From NCBI RefSeq assembly GCF_014204515.1, contig NZ_JACHLI010000010.1, positions 156,476 to 220,475 of the forward strand: 64,000 nucleotides of DNA, given 5' to 3'. The first letter of the stretch is position 1; each line of letters starts with the position of its first letter. Origin of the DNA: Pseudomonas nitroreducens (GTDB lineage: Bacteria; Pseudomonadota; Gammaproteobacteria; Pseudomonadales; Pseudomonadaceae). This document shows positions 1 through 7,973 of this stretch, piece by piece. A model generated the notes under the pieces. It ran no database searches. It was not told the DNA's origin and worked only from the letters and a program-made list of their open reading frames with translations. Both the position numbers and the translations under genes were made by a program.

Positions 1-2
1 TC

Positions 3-536
3 CGCTTCGACGACAGCCGCCGCGAGCTGGTGCTGTACGCCGGCGAAGTGCTGATCGAGACCGGCCACGGTGACAGCCGGCCGTTCCAGGTGCGCACCCG
101 CGCCGGCCTGCTGCAACCGCTGGGCACCCGTTTCAGCGTGCGCGAACTTGGCCCGCGCACCCAGCTCAACGTCTACCAGGGCGCGGTACGCACCGTCCTG
201 CAGGACAGCGGCGCCAGCCTCACGCTGCAGGCCGGCCAGGGCGTCACCTTCGATGCCCGCGCGGCCGGCGCCATCACCCGCGCCGAAGCCCGCCGCGAAG
301 CCTGGAGCCGCGGCCTGCTGCTGGCCGAGGACATGCCCCTGGCGCAGTTCATCGAGGAGTTGGGCGGCTACCGCCGCGGGCACCTGGGCGTTGATCCGGC
401 GGTGGCCGGGCTGCGCGTGATGGGCAGCTTCCCGCTGGGCGACACCGACCAGGCCCTGGCGCAGCTGGAGGAAGCCCTGCCGGTGCGGGTGCAGCGGCGA
501 TTCGACTGGTGGGTGACGGTGGTTCCGCGCGGCTGA
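3..536 (+). CDS. FecR-family anti-sigma factor, C-terminal part (5' end outside window)
   Basis: This is the last 177 residues of a FecR-type inner-membrane anti-sigma regulator; its start lies upstream of the window. The FecR domain is visible as a V-x-GEV..IETG segment followed by RPFQVRT and LGTRFSV, and the C-terminal part (LAQFIEELGGYRRGHLGV...) is the STN-like portion that contacts the receptor signalling domain. In this family the protein relays a periplasmic signal from a TonB-dependent transducer to an ECF sigma factor. The next gene, 286 bp downstream on the same strand, is such a transducer with an N-terminal STN domain, so this is a fecIRA-type set with the sigma gene expected to the left. 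No frameshift is seen. Confidence 0.9.
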   Translation, partial: RFDDSRRELVLYAGEVLIETGHGDSRPFQVRTRAGLLQPLGTRFSVRELGPRTQLNVYQGAVRTVLQDSGASLTLQAGQGVTFDARAAGAITRAEARREAWSRGLLLAEDMPLAQFIEELGGYRRGHLGVDPAVAGLRVMGSFPLGDTDQALAQLEEALPVRVQRRFDWWVTVVPRG

Positions 537-544
537 GGCGCTTT

Positions 545-622
545 CGTCGGGCGCATAACCCGGAACGGGTTATCCGCCGCCAAGTTCGCGGCGGATAACG
601 CTGGCGCGTTATGCGCCCTACG
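545..622. repeat. REP-like palindromic element (GGGCGCATAACCCGG type)
   Basis: Two imperfect palindromic halves face each other: GGGCGCATAACCCGGAACGG with GGTTATCCGCC, then GGCGGATAACGCTGGCGCG with TTATGCGCCCTACG. The same element recurs at 24007, 27867, 28101 and, in variant form, 35551 and 35803. It lies between the FecR and receptor genes. Confidence 0.85.
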
Positions 623-626
623 TCGG

Positions 627-650
627 TTCGCGAGCAAGCTCGCTCCTACA
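627..650. repeat. Pseudomonas REP-like element (TAGGAGCGAGCTTGCTCGCGAA type, reverse orientation)
   Basis: TTCGCGAGCAAGCTCGCTCC is the reverse complement of the dispersed Pseudomonas element TAGGAGCGAGCTTGCTCGCG, seen again at 24469. It forms a GCGAGCAAGCTCGC hairpin. The remaining 651-822 interval shows no convincing gene. Confidence 0.8.
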
Positions 651-822
651 GAAAGCGCGCGCCGAGGAGCAAAGGGGATGCCCAGTTCCTGCTCGTGAAC
701 CGCGCAACGGCCATCCGGCTCTTGCGGCACGCTGAAAAAAGTTTTCGAGAATGGTTCCGATTTTCCGTTCTGCTTCGGATTACTAGGAAACACCCCTAAT
801 AACCGGACGCCAAGGAACCGGA

Positions 823-3348
823 ATGTCACGCCAAGACCAGCACTTCCCGAGCAAGAAGCATCCCCTGATCCTCGCCATGGCCCTGAGCCTGGCCACCGTC
901 GCCCCACTCGCGGTATCCCCTGCGGCAAACGCTGAGCAGGCTCAGCGACAGACATTCGACATCCCCGCCGGCCCCCTCGCCCGCCAGCTCAACGAACTGG
1001 CCGCGCAGACCGGCCTGCTGCTGGCCGCCGACGCCGGGCTGACCCGCGACCGCCAGAGCCAGGCCGTACGCGGCAGCTACAGCGCCGAGGAAGCGCTGGA
1101 CCTGATGCTGATGGGCAGCGGCCTGGCAGCCCAGCGTAACGGCAACCGCTACCAGCTGGTGTTGATCCCGCAGGAAGACGCCGCGCTGGAAATGAGCGAG
1201 ACCACCATCATGGGCCAGGGCATGGGCCAGGCCACCGAGAACAGCGGCAGCTACACGCCGGGCCTGACCAGCGTCGGTTCGAAGACCCCGACCTCGCTGA
1301 AGGAAACCCCGCAGTCGGTCTCGGTGATCACCCGCCAGCTGATGGACGACCGCCAGATCACCGACATCAACGAGGCCATGCGCGCCACGCCGGGGATCAC
1401 CGTGCAGAGCGGCACCTTCCGCCTGCAGGACTACTACTCGCGCGGCTTCGCCATCCAGAACATCCAGCTCGACGGCGCCGCGCCCATGTCCCTGGGCACC
1501 ACCGCCGGCTCGTTCTACTCCTCCAACGTCTACGACATGGCCGAGTTCGACCACGTCGAAGTGCTGCGCGGCAGCTCGGCGCTGTTCGGCGGCACCGGCG
1601 ATCCCGGCGGCATCATCAACCTGGTGCGCAAGCGCCCGCTGGATACCTACCAGCTGAAGTTCAGCGCCTCCGCCGGCACCTGGGACAACTATCGCAGCGA
1701 ACTCGACGTGACCGGCCCGCTGGGCTTCGACGGCAAGCTGCGCGGGCGCGCGGTGGTGGCCTACCAGGACCGCCAGTACTTCACCGACAACCGCGCCACC
1801 GACAAGCCGATCTTCTACGGCGTGCTGGAAGCCGATGTCACCGACAACACCCTGCTCACCGCCGGGATGCGCTTCAACCAGGTCCATGAGACCGGCACCG
1901 CCAACGCCGTGCCGCGCTACAGCAACGGCGTCGACCTCGGCCTGCCGCGGCATACCGGGCTGTCCACCACCTGGGCCTACGCCGATGGTTTCTCCCGCGA
2001 ATACTTCGCCAAGCTCGACCAGCGCCTGAACGACGACTGGAAGCTCAACCTCAGCTACACCAACATCTACGACACCATCGAGACCAACAACGCCACCACC
2101 CTGGGCTCGGTGAACCCGGTGACCGGCAGCGGCGTCACCCGCTACGGCACCTGGATCACCCAGCGCAGCGAGCAGGACCTGTGGGACGCCAACGTCTCGG
2201 GCAACTTCAGCCTGTTCGGCCTGAACCACCAGCTCACCGTCGGCGGCGACTACCAGGACATCGACAGCCGCTGGCAGGGCACCCCGCGCTTCGCCAGCGC
2301 CGGTGGCGCGGTGGACGTGTTCGACCCCAACTCCACGCCCTGGACCGACCCCGGCCCGCGCCCGGACGTCACCCGCGACTACAGCCCCAACAGCCAGACC
2401 CAGTACGGCCTCTACTCCAGCCTGCGCCTGCAGCTGGCCGAGCCGCTGCACCTGATCCTCGGTGCGCGGGTGCAGCGCTACAAGTTCGACCAGACCTACC
2501 AGACCCTGGCCAACGGCGTGTGGGGCGTGCAGTCGCGCGTCGACATGCGCGAACCGACCAGGACCACTCCGTTCGGCGGCATCGTCTACGACCTCACCGA
2601 TGAGTGGGCCGCCTACGCCAGCTACGCGGAAATCTTCAAGCCGCAGCAGAACTACATGGCCGGCCCGCTGGGCAGCGGCAGCACCCTCGACCCGATGACC
2701 GGCAAGACCTACGAGACCGGCCTGAAAGGCGAGTTGTTCGACGGCAAGGTCAACACCAGCGTGGCGCTCTACTACACCAAGCGCGAAGACCAGGCCGTGC
2801 TCGACCCGCAGTACGACGCCACCTCGGTGCTGTTCGGCGGCAACTGCTGCTACGTCAACGGCGGCGAAGTCGTCAGCAAGGGCGTGGACCTGGAAATCTC
2901 CGGCGAGCTGCTGCCGGACTGGATGGTCATGGCCAGCTACACCCTGAACCTCAACAAAAATCGCACCGTCGGCGGCGAGCTGAGCACCATCACGCCCAAG
3001 CACATGGCCAAGCTGTTCAGCACCTACCGCCTGCCGGGCGACTGGTCGAAGTTCCGCGTCGGTGGCGGCGTCGATATCCAGAGCGCGACCAAGGTCAGCG
3101 GCACCGCCAACGTCTACGACAGCAACGGCAACGTGACCCAGGCCGACGTTCCCTTCGACTACCAGCAAAGCGGTTACGCGGTGTGGAATGCCCTGGTCGA
3201 CTACCAGGTGGACGAGCACTGGAACGTCGCGCTCAACGGCAACAACCTGTTCGACAGGAAGTACTACCAGACGGTCGGCACCTCGACCTATGGCAACGTC
3301 TATGGCGACCCCCGCAACTTCATGCTGACGGTTCGCGCCACCTACTGA
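823..3348 (+). CDS. TonB-dependent siderophore receptor with STN signalling domain
   Basis: An 841-residue outer-membrane receptor of the FpvA/FecA transducer class, importing a ferric siderophore using TonB energy. It has a signal peptide ending at ANA-EQ (residues 36-38), an STN domain (about 45-113, FDIPAGPLARQLNELAAQTG), a possible TonB-box region near 121-131, a plug beginning about 155 (SLKETPQSVSVITRQLMDDR) and a barrel ending in the terminal aromatic residue of TVRATY. The STN domain means it should also signal through the FecR protein encoded just upstream to an ECF sigma factor. The ligand cannot be read from the sequence. The ATG at 823 follows CAAGGAACCGGA. Length is normal for STN-bearing siderophore receptors. 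Confidence 0.93.
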   Translation: MSRQDQHFPSKKHPLILAMALSLATVAPLAVSPAANAEQAQRQTFDIPAGPLARQLNELAAQTGLLLAADAGLTRDRQSQAVRGSYSAEEALDLMLMGSGLAAQRNGNRYQLVLIPQEDAALEMSETTIMGQGMGQATENSGSYTPGLTSVGSKTPTSLKETPQSVSVITRQLMDDRQITDINEAMRATPGITVQSGTFRLQDYYSRGFAIQNIQLDGAAPMSLGTTAGSFYSSNVYDMAEFDHVEVLRGSSALFGGTGDPGGIINLVRKRPLDTYQLKFSASAGTWDNYRSELDVTGPLGFDGKLRGRAVVAYQDRQYFTDNRATDKPIFYGVLEADVTDNTLLTAGMRFNQVHETGTANAVPRYSNGVDLGLPRHTGLSTTWAYADGFSREYFAKLDQRLNDDWKLNLSYTNIYDTIETNNATTLGSVNPVTGSGVTRYGTWITQRSEQDLWDANVSGNFSLFGLNHQLTVGGDYQDIDSRWQGTPRFASAGGAVDVFDPNSTPWTDPGPRPDVTRDYSPNSQTQYGLYSSLRLQLAEPLHLILGARVQRYKFDQTYQTLANGVWGVQSRVDMREPTRTTPFGGIVYDLTDEWAAYASYAEIFKPQQNYMAGPLGSGSTLDPMTGKTYETGLKGELFDGKVNTSVALYYTKREDQAVLDPQYDATSVLFGGNCCYVNGGEVVSKGVDLEISGELLPDWMVMASYTLNLNKNRTVGGELSTITPKHMAKLFSTYRLPGDWSKFRVGGGVDIQSATKVSGTANVYDSNGNVTQADVPFDYQQSGYAVWNALVDYQVDEHWNVALNGNNLFDRKYYQTVGTSTYGNVYGDPRNFMLTVRATY

Positions 3349-3449
3349 AGGCGACGGTGCTGACGGCCACGACAAGGGCCGCCAGCGCCCCTCTCGCCTG
3401 GCGCAAAGCGGTCTACGCTCCTCCCATCCACCCCACGGGAGTCACCGCG

Positions 3450-4355
3450 ATGATCCGCGCCCTGCTGACCGCTTCCCTGCTGTCCCTGAGCCTTGCCGCC
3501 CAGGCCGAGGTCAAACCCTTCTCTTCGGCTTTCACCACCCAGGACATCGCGGTAGATGGTGCAACCCTCCACGTCCGGGTCGGCGGCAAGGGGCCGGCCG
3601 TGGTGCTGCTGCATGGCTTCGGCGACACCGGCGACATGTGGGCGCCGCTGGCCAACGACCTGGCGCGCGACCACACCGTGGTCGTCCCAGACCTGCGCGG
3701 CATGGGCCTGTCGTCGATCCCCGCGGCGGGCTACGAGAAGAACACCCAGGCCGGCGATATCCGCGCCGTGCTGGCCAAGCTGGGCATCGAACACTCGGCG
3801 GTAGTCGGCCATGACATCGGCACCATGGTCGCCTACGCCTATGCCGCGCGTTACCCCCAGCAGACCGAGCGCCTGGTGGTGATGGACGCGCCGGTTCCGG
3901 GCATCCCGCCGTGGAACGAGATCGTCCGCTCGCCGATGCTCTGGCACTTCGACTTCGGCGGCCCGGACATGGAGCGCCTGGTGGCCGGGCGCGAGCGCAT
4001 CTACCTGGACCGCTTCTGGAACGAATTCGCCGGCGACCCGCACAAGGTCGACGAAGCGACCCGCCAGCACTACGCCAAGCTCTACGCGCGCCCTGGCGCC
4101 ATGCACGCCGCCTTCGCGCAGTTCCGCGCGATCCGCCAGGACGCCGTGGACAACGAGGTGGCCGTGAAGACCCGGCTGCGCATGCCGGTGATGGCCATCG
4201 GCGGGGAAAAATCCTTCGGCGCCAACGAAGCCATCGTCATGCGCAACGCCGCCGACAACGTCACCGAAGTGGTGGTCGCCGGTGCCGGACACTGGCTGAT
4301 GGAAGAAGCGCCAGAGAAGACCACCCGCACCATCCGCGGCTTCATCACGCCCTGA
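3450..4355 (+). CDS. Exported alpha/beta hydrolase, epoxide-hydrolase/dehalogenase-like
   Basis: A 301-residue alpha/beta-hydrolase with a signal peptide (MIRALLTASLLSLSLAAQAE), so probably periplasmic. The oxyanion-side motif is HGFG (about residues 55-58). The nucleophile elbow is GHDIGT with Asp122 in place of the serine of esterases, which is the pattern of epoxide hydrolases and fluoroacetate/haloalkane dehalogenases; the catalytic His is in GAGHWLMEEAPE. The reading frame is open well upstream inside the receptor gene, but the ATG at 3450, after CACGGGAGTC, gives the signal peptide. It lies 101 bp after the receptor and could be co-transcribed with it; a role in modifying an imported siderophore is only a guess. 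Confidence 0.85.
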   Translation: MIRALLTASLLSLSLAAQAEVKPFSSAFTTQDIAVDGATLHVRVGGKGPAVVLLHGFGDTGDMWAPLANDLARDHTVVVPDLRGMGLSSIPAAGYEKNTQAGDIRAVLAKLGIEHSAVVGHDIGTMVAYAYAARYPQQTERLVVMDAPVPGIPPWNEIVRSPMLWHFDFGGPDMERLVAGRERIYLDRFWNEFAGDPHKVDEATRQHYAKLYARPGAMHAAFAQFRAIRQDAVDNEVAVKTRLRMPVMAIGGEKSFGANEAIVMRNAADNVTEVVVAGAGHWLMEEAPEKTTRTIRGFITP

Positions 4356-4377
4356 ACAACGCGCGACAGGCCCGGTG

Positions 4378-4395
4378 GTTAACCGGGTCTTAACC
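4378..4395 (+). promoter_or_regulatory. Candidate OmpR-family operator: TTAACC direct repeat, 11-nt period
   Basis: TTAACC occurs at 4379-4384 and again at 4390-4395, exactly one 11-nt repeat apart, in GGTTAACCGGGTCTTAACC. Direct repeats with this period are typical of PhoP/PmrA/ColR-type response regulators. It lies 125 bp upstream of the ABC permease start. A similar repeat lies upstream of mgtC (7566-7582). Confidence 0.4.
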
Positions 4396-4519
4396 TTGTT
4401 CTGGCAATTGATGCACAGCGCCCGGACTTCTGCGCCGGCACCGTCATCAGCCTGTCAGCCGCCCGCCGGATGCCTGCCTTCAACCAGGCATGCGGCGTGC
4501 TGACAAACGAGACCCGACC

Positions 4520-6241
4520 ATGGCCCTGCTGTTCACCCCCACGCCCGCGCTCAGGGATGCCGCGCCCAATCGCTGGGACTGGTGCCTGCTGCCACTGGTG
4601 CTCGCGCTGCTGGTGCTGGCTGCCTATGGCGCCATGCAGATGGACCGGCCGTTCGTGGTCGGCGAGGCGCTGCCGATCTCCCTCGACCCGCTGTACCTGC
4701 CCTACTACCTGCTGCGCACCATCCTGCGGATGTTCACCGCGCTGGGCTTCTCGCTGCTGTTCGCCTTCCTCTTCGCCGCCATCGCCGCCAGGTACCGCGC
4801 CGCCGAGAAGGCCATGATCCCGCTGCTGGATGTGTTGCAGTCGGTGCCCATCCTGGGCTTCCAGGCGATCGCCATCGCCCCCTTCATCGCGCTGTTCCCC
4901 GGCAACCTGCTGGGCGTGGAGTGCGCGGCGATCTTCGCCATCTTCACCTCCCAGGCCTGGAACATGGCGCTGAGCCTGTACCAGTCGTTCCGCAGCGTAC
5001 CGGCGGAGCTGAGCGAGGCCGCGCGGATCTTCCGTCTCTCCGCCTGGCAGCGTTTCTGGCGCCTGGAACTGCCCTTCGCCATGCCCGGCCTGCTGTGGAA
5101 CATGATGATGTCGATGTCCGGCGGCTGGTTCTTCCTGGTCGCCGCCGAGGCCATCTCGGTGGCCGGGCAGGACATCAAGCTGCCCGGCATCGGCTCCTAC
5201 ATCGCCGTGGCCATCGACCAGCGCAACCTTGGCGCCATCGCCTGGGCCATCGGCGCGATGCTCGCCGGCATCCTGCTTTACGACCAGTTGTTCTTCCGCC
5301 CGCTGCTGGCCTGGGCCGACCGCTTCCGTTTCGAAGAATCCCAGGGCGACACCGCGCAGCGTTCCTGGCTGCTCGACTGGCTGCGCCGCAGCCGCTGGAT
5401 GAGCGCGCTCTCCAACCGCATGGGCGATGGCTTCCAGGCCGCCATGGGCTGGTTCCCCAAACGCCACGACGGCAGCGTTGCAAGCCACACCTGGCTGCGC
5501 CTGCCTGACTGGTGGCCGCGCGCCTGGGACGCGCTGCTGATGCTGGCCTGCGCCTTCGCCTTCGTCCGCCTCGGGCTGTTCGTGCACCAGGATGTGGGCT
5601 GGGCCGAGACCTTCCACGTGCTCGGCCTGGGCCTGCTGACCCTGCTGCGGGTGATGCTGCTGATCGCCCTCGCCTCGCTGGTCTGGGTGCCGCTGTCGAT
5701 CTGGATCGGCCTGCGCCCGCGCTGGTCGCAGAAGGTCCAGGCGCTGGCGCAGTTCCTCGCCGCCTTCCCGGTCAACCTGCTGTTCCCGCTGGTGGTCGTG
5801 GCGCTGGTGCACTTCCAGCTCAACCCGAACATCTGGCTCAGCCCGCTGATGGTCTTCGGCACCCAGTGGTACATCCTCTTCAACGTCGTCGCCGGCGCCG
5901 CCAGCATTCCGTATGAACTGCGCCTGGCGGCGGACAATCTCGGCCTGCGCGGCTGGCTGAAATGGAAACGCGTCTACCTGCCGGCGGTGTTCCCCAGCTT
6001 CGTCACCGGCGCCATCACCGCCAGCGGCGGCTCGTGGAACGCCAGCATCGTCGCCGAGTACGTCAGCTGGGGCGACACCTCGCTGACAGCCACCGGCCTT
6101 GGCAGCTACATCAAGCAGATGACCGATGCCGGCGACTTCCACCGCATCGCCCTGGGCATCGGGGTGATGTGCATCTACGTGATGCTGCTCAACCGCTTCT
6201 TCTGGCGCCGGCTGTACCGGCTCGCCGAAAACCGTCGCTGA
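4520..6241 (+). CDS. ABC transporter permease with two fused membrane domains (NitT/TauT class)
   Basis: A 573-residue inner-membrane protein with two BPD_transp_1-type permease halves in one chain. The first half (about residues 75-270) contains the EAA-like loop EAARIFRLSAWQRFWRLELP, the second (about 370-570) a matching loop around ADNLGLRGWLKWKRVYLPA. The ATG at 4520 (MALLFTPTP) was chosen over an earlier in-frame start because upstream residues have no counterpart. It lies 9 bp upstream of its ATPase gene, forming a compact two-gene importer. No substrate-binding protein is encoded nearby. Family members annotated for nitrate, sulfonate or taurine usually need one, so the substrate is unknown. 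Confidence 0.88.
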   Translation: MALLFTPTPALRDAAPNRWDWCLLPLVLALLVLAAYGAMQMDRPFVVGEALPISLDPLYLPYYLLRTILRMFTALGFSLLFAFLFAAIAARYRAAEKAMIPLLDVLQSVPILGFQAIAIAPFIALFPGNLLGVECAAIFAIFTSQAWNMALSLYQSFRSVPAELSEAARIFRLSAWQRFWRLELPFAMPGLLWNMMMSMSGGWFFLVAAEAISVAGQDIKLPGIGSYIAVAIDQRNLGAIAWAIGAMLAGILLYDQLFFRPLLAWADRFRFEESQGDTAQRSWLLDWLRRSRWMSALSNRMGDGFQAAMGWFPKRHDGSVASHTWLRLPDWWPRAWDALLMLACAFAFVRLGLFVHQDVGWAETFHVLGLGLLTLLRVMLLIALASLVWVPLSIWIGLRPRWSQKVQALAQFLAAFPVNLLFPLVVVALVHFQLNPNIWLSPLMVFGTQWYILFNVVAGAASIPYELRLAADNLGLRGWLKWKRVYLPAVFPSFVTGAITASGGSWNASIVAEYVSWGDTSLTATGLGSYIKQMTDAGDFHRIALGIGVMCIYVMLLNRFFWRRLYRLAENRR

Positions 6242-6250
6242 GGACCTGCG

Positions 6251-7561
6251 ATGAACGCCGCACCGCTGATCGAACTCAAGGCCGTCGCCAAGTCCTTCAT
6301 GGCCTCCGACGGCACCCCGCGCACCGTGCTGGAAGAGGTCGACCTGCACCTCCACGAGCGCGAGATCGTCGCCCTGCTCGGCCGTTCCGGCTCCGGCAAG
6401 TCGACCCTGCTGCGGATCATCGCCGGGCTGGTGGGCGCCGACCGCGGCCAGGTGAACTATCGCGGCAAGCCGATCCACGGGCCGGTGGACGGCGTGGCCA
6501 TGGTCTTCCAGTCCTTCGCCCTGTTCCCCTGGCTGACCGTGCAGCAGAACGTCGAGCTGGGCCTGGAAGCCCAGGGCGTGCGACCCGCCGAACGCGAGCG
6601 GCTGGCCAATGGCGCGCTGGAGCTGATCGGCCTCGCCGGCTTCGGCGGCGCCCTGCCGCGCGAGCTTTCCGGCGGCATGCGCCAGCGCGTCGGCATCGCC
6701 CGGGCGCTGGTGATGAACCCCGAGGTGCTGCTGATGGACGAAGCCTTCTCGGCCCTCGACGTGCTCACCGGCGAGACCCTGCGCGACGACATGCTCGAAC
6801 TCTGGGAGGAACACCGCATCACCACCCGCTGCATCCTGGTGGTCTCGCACAACATCGAGGAGACGGTGATGATGGCCGACCGCATCCTGATCCTCTCCAG
6901 CGACCCCGGCCGCGTGCGCACCGAGCTGCGTATCGACCTGCCGCGCCCGCGCAACGCCGACTCCGAGGAAGTCCGCGCACTGGTCGACGAAGTCTACGCG
7001 CTGATGACCCAGCGCCCCGAAGCCGCTGCCAGCGGCGAGCAGCCGCAAACGGTCGAGCCCGGCTACCGCCTGCCCGATGCCGACGTGGTGCGCATGGAGC
7101 GGGTGCTGGAGCTGCTGGCCGGCGAGCGCTTCAACGGCCAGGCCGACCTGCCGCACCTGGCCGAGGAGACCGAGCTGCCCGACGAGGTGCTGCTGCCGGT
7201 CTGCGAGGCCCTCGGCCTGCTCGGCCTGGCCCAGCTGGTGGCCGGCGACCTGCGCCTGACCCGCCAGGGCCGGCATTACGTCACCGCCCGCCAGGCCCGG
7301 CGCCAGGACCTGTTCGCCCGCCAGTGCCGCGGTCGCGTCGCCCTGCTCGGCTACATCCTCGACAGCCTGCAGGCCGAGACCACCGGCAGCATCGCCGAGA
7401 AGGCGATCCTCGACCGCCTGGAGGAATCCATGGACGCCGAGGTGGCCGAGCGGGTGCTCAAGGTCGCCATCGAATGGGGCCGCTACGCCGAGCTGTTCGA
7501 GTACGACTTCCATACCCGTCGGCTGAGCCTCGCCCGCGAGGAAAGCGAGCAGCCCGAGTGA
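6251..7561 (+). CDS. ABC transporter ATPase with C-terminal AAA-associated domain
   Basis: A 436-residue ATPase that powers the preceding double permease. Walker A is GRSGSGKST (about residues 44-52), the signature is LSGGMRQRVGIARAL and Walker B is LLMDEAFSALD. Beyond the nucleotide-binding domain, about residues 270-420 form an extra helical domain of the AAA-associated C-terminal type found on some NitT/TauT ATPases; it contains a winged-helix-like LPHLAEETELPDEVLLPVCEALGLLGL stretch (split here: LPHLAEETELPDEVLL then PVCEALGLLGL). ATG at 6251 is 9 bp after the permease stop. Substrate unknown. Confidence 0.9.
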   Translation: MNAAPLIELKAVAKSFMASDGTPRTVLEEVDLHLHEREIVALLGRSGSGKSTLLRIIAGLVGADRGQVNYRGKPIHGPVDGVAMVFQSFALFPWLTVQQNVELGLEAQGVRPAERERLANGALELIGLAGFGGALPRELSGGMRQRVGIARALVMNPEVLLMDEAFSALDVLTGETLRDDMLELWEEHRITTRCILVVSHNIEETVMMADRILILSSDPGRVRTELRIDLPRPRNADSEEVRALVDEVYALMTQRPEAAASGEQPQTVEPGYRLPDADVVRMERVLELLAGERFNGQADLPHLAEETELPDEVLLPVCEALGLLGLAQLVAGDLRLTRQGRHYVTARQARRQDLFARQCRGRVALLGYILDSLQAETTGSIAEKAILDRLEESMDAEVAERVLKVAIEWGRYAELFEYDFHTRRLSLAREESEQPE

Positions 7562-7565
7562 GCGC

Positions 7566-7597
7566 CTTAAGGCTTTGCTAAGGCTGTGTGGCGATAC
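7566..7597 (+). promoter_or_regulatory. Candidate PhoP/PmrA-type promoter upstream of mgtC
   Basis: CTTAAG (7566-7571), five bases, then GCTAAG (7577-7582): TTAAGGC and CTAAGGC start 11 nt apart. A possible -10 element GATACT lies at 7592-7597, 9 nt further on. This layout (direct repeat in place of the -35, then -10) is that of PhoP- and PmrA-activated promoters, which fits the mgtC/mgtA/arnT genes downstream. The second half-site is imperfect. Confidence 0.45.
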
Positions 7598-7973
7598 TTG
7601 CTGCTGCCGCGCCTTGCTTGACGCGGCAGACAGGCGAGCGTACCTTGCGCCGCGCTTCGTTCCCCCACACAGGAGTCCTGCCTTGGACAGTTGCCCCAGT
7701 CGATTGCGACAGGTCTGAACAGCGAGCACGTCCGGCAGCACATCCCTGCCACTGTCTCGCTGATCACAGCGGACAGTGGCGATCCGCATCCCGACCGGGA
7801 TGACGCATCCCCATTCTCCCCTTCCGCCTCACCGGGCGGCGCCCACCCTCGGCGCCACCGGCGAAGCCTTGCGACCTTGCGCAATCCATACCCGCCAATG
7901 CCGCGCAGGCCCGTGCCTGTGCGCTTTTGATCGCCGGCTGCCGGCCGGCATCTACCCGCAAGCGAGGTGGATC
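7598..7973 (+). other. Long structured 5' leader of mgtC
   Basis: About 370 bases separate the candidate promoter from mgtC. They contain a long hairpin at 7748-7780: GCCACTGTC pairs with GACAGTGGC and, inside a one-base bulge, CGCTG pairs with CAGCG around the loop ATCA. A second hairpin at 7787-7802 is CATCCC-GACC-GGGATG. A possible 11-codon TTG-started reading frame (7683-7718; DSCPSRLRQV after the start) follows AGGAG with a 7-nt spacer. Long regulatory leaders precede mgtC and mgtA in Salmonella; similarity here is of layout, not sequence. No other gene is seen in this interval. Confidence 0.5.

Noticed and set aside
611..799. 62-codon frame upstream of the siderophore receptor
   Set aside because: It begins inside a REP element and has no similarity or ribosome site.
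785..822. ECF sigma (FecI-type) promoter in front of the siderophore receptor
   Set aside because: GGAAAC and a following CGGACG are vaguely similar to such promoters, but spacing and match are too weak.
4379..7789. 1136-codon open frame on the minus strand opposite the ABC importer genes
   Set aside because: It is rich in His, Gln, Gly, Ala and Arg with no domain, as expected from the complement of high-GC coding DNA; the plus-strand genes have full motifs.
7691..7930. 79-codon TTG-started frame upstream of mgtC with a DPHPDRDD stretch
   Set aside because: The acidic/proline stretch recalls MgtL, but it is far from the start, there is no spaced ribosome site, and it overlaps hairpin-forming DNA; chance is more likely.
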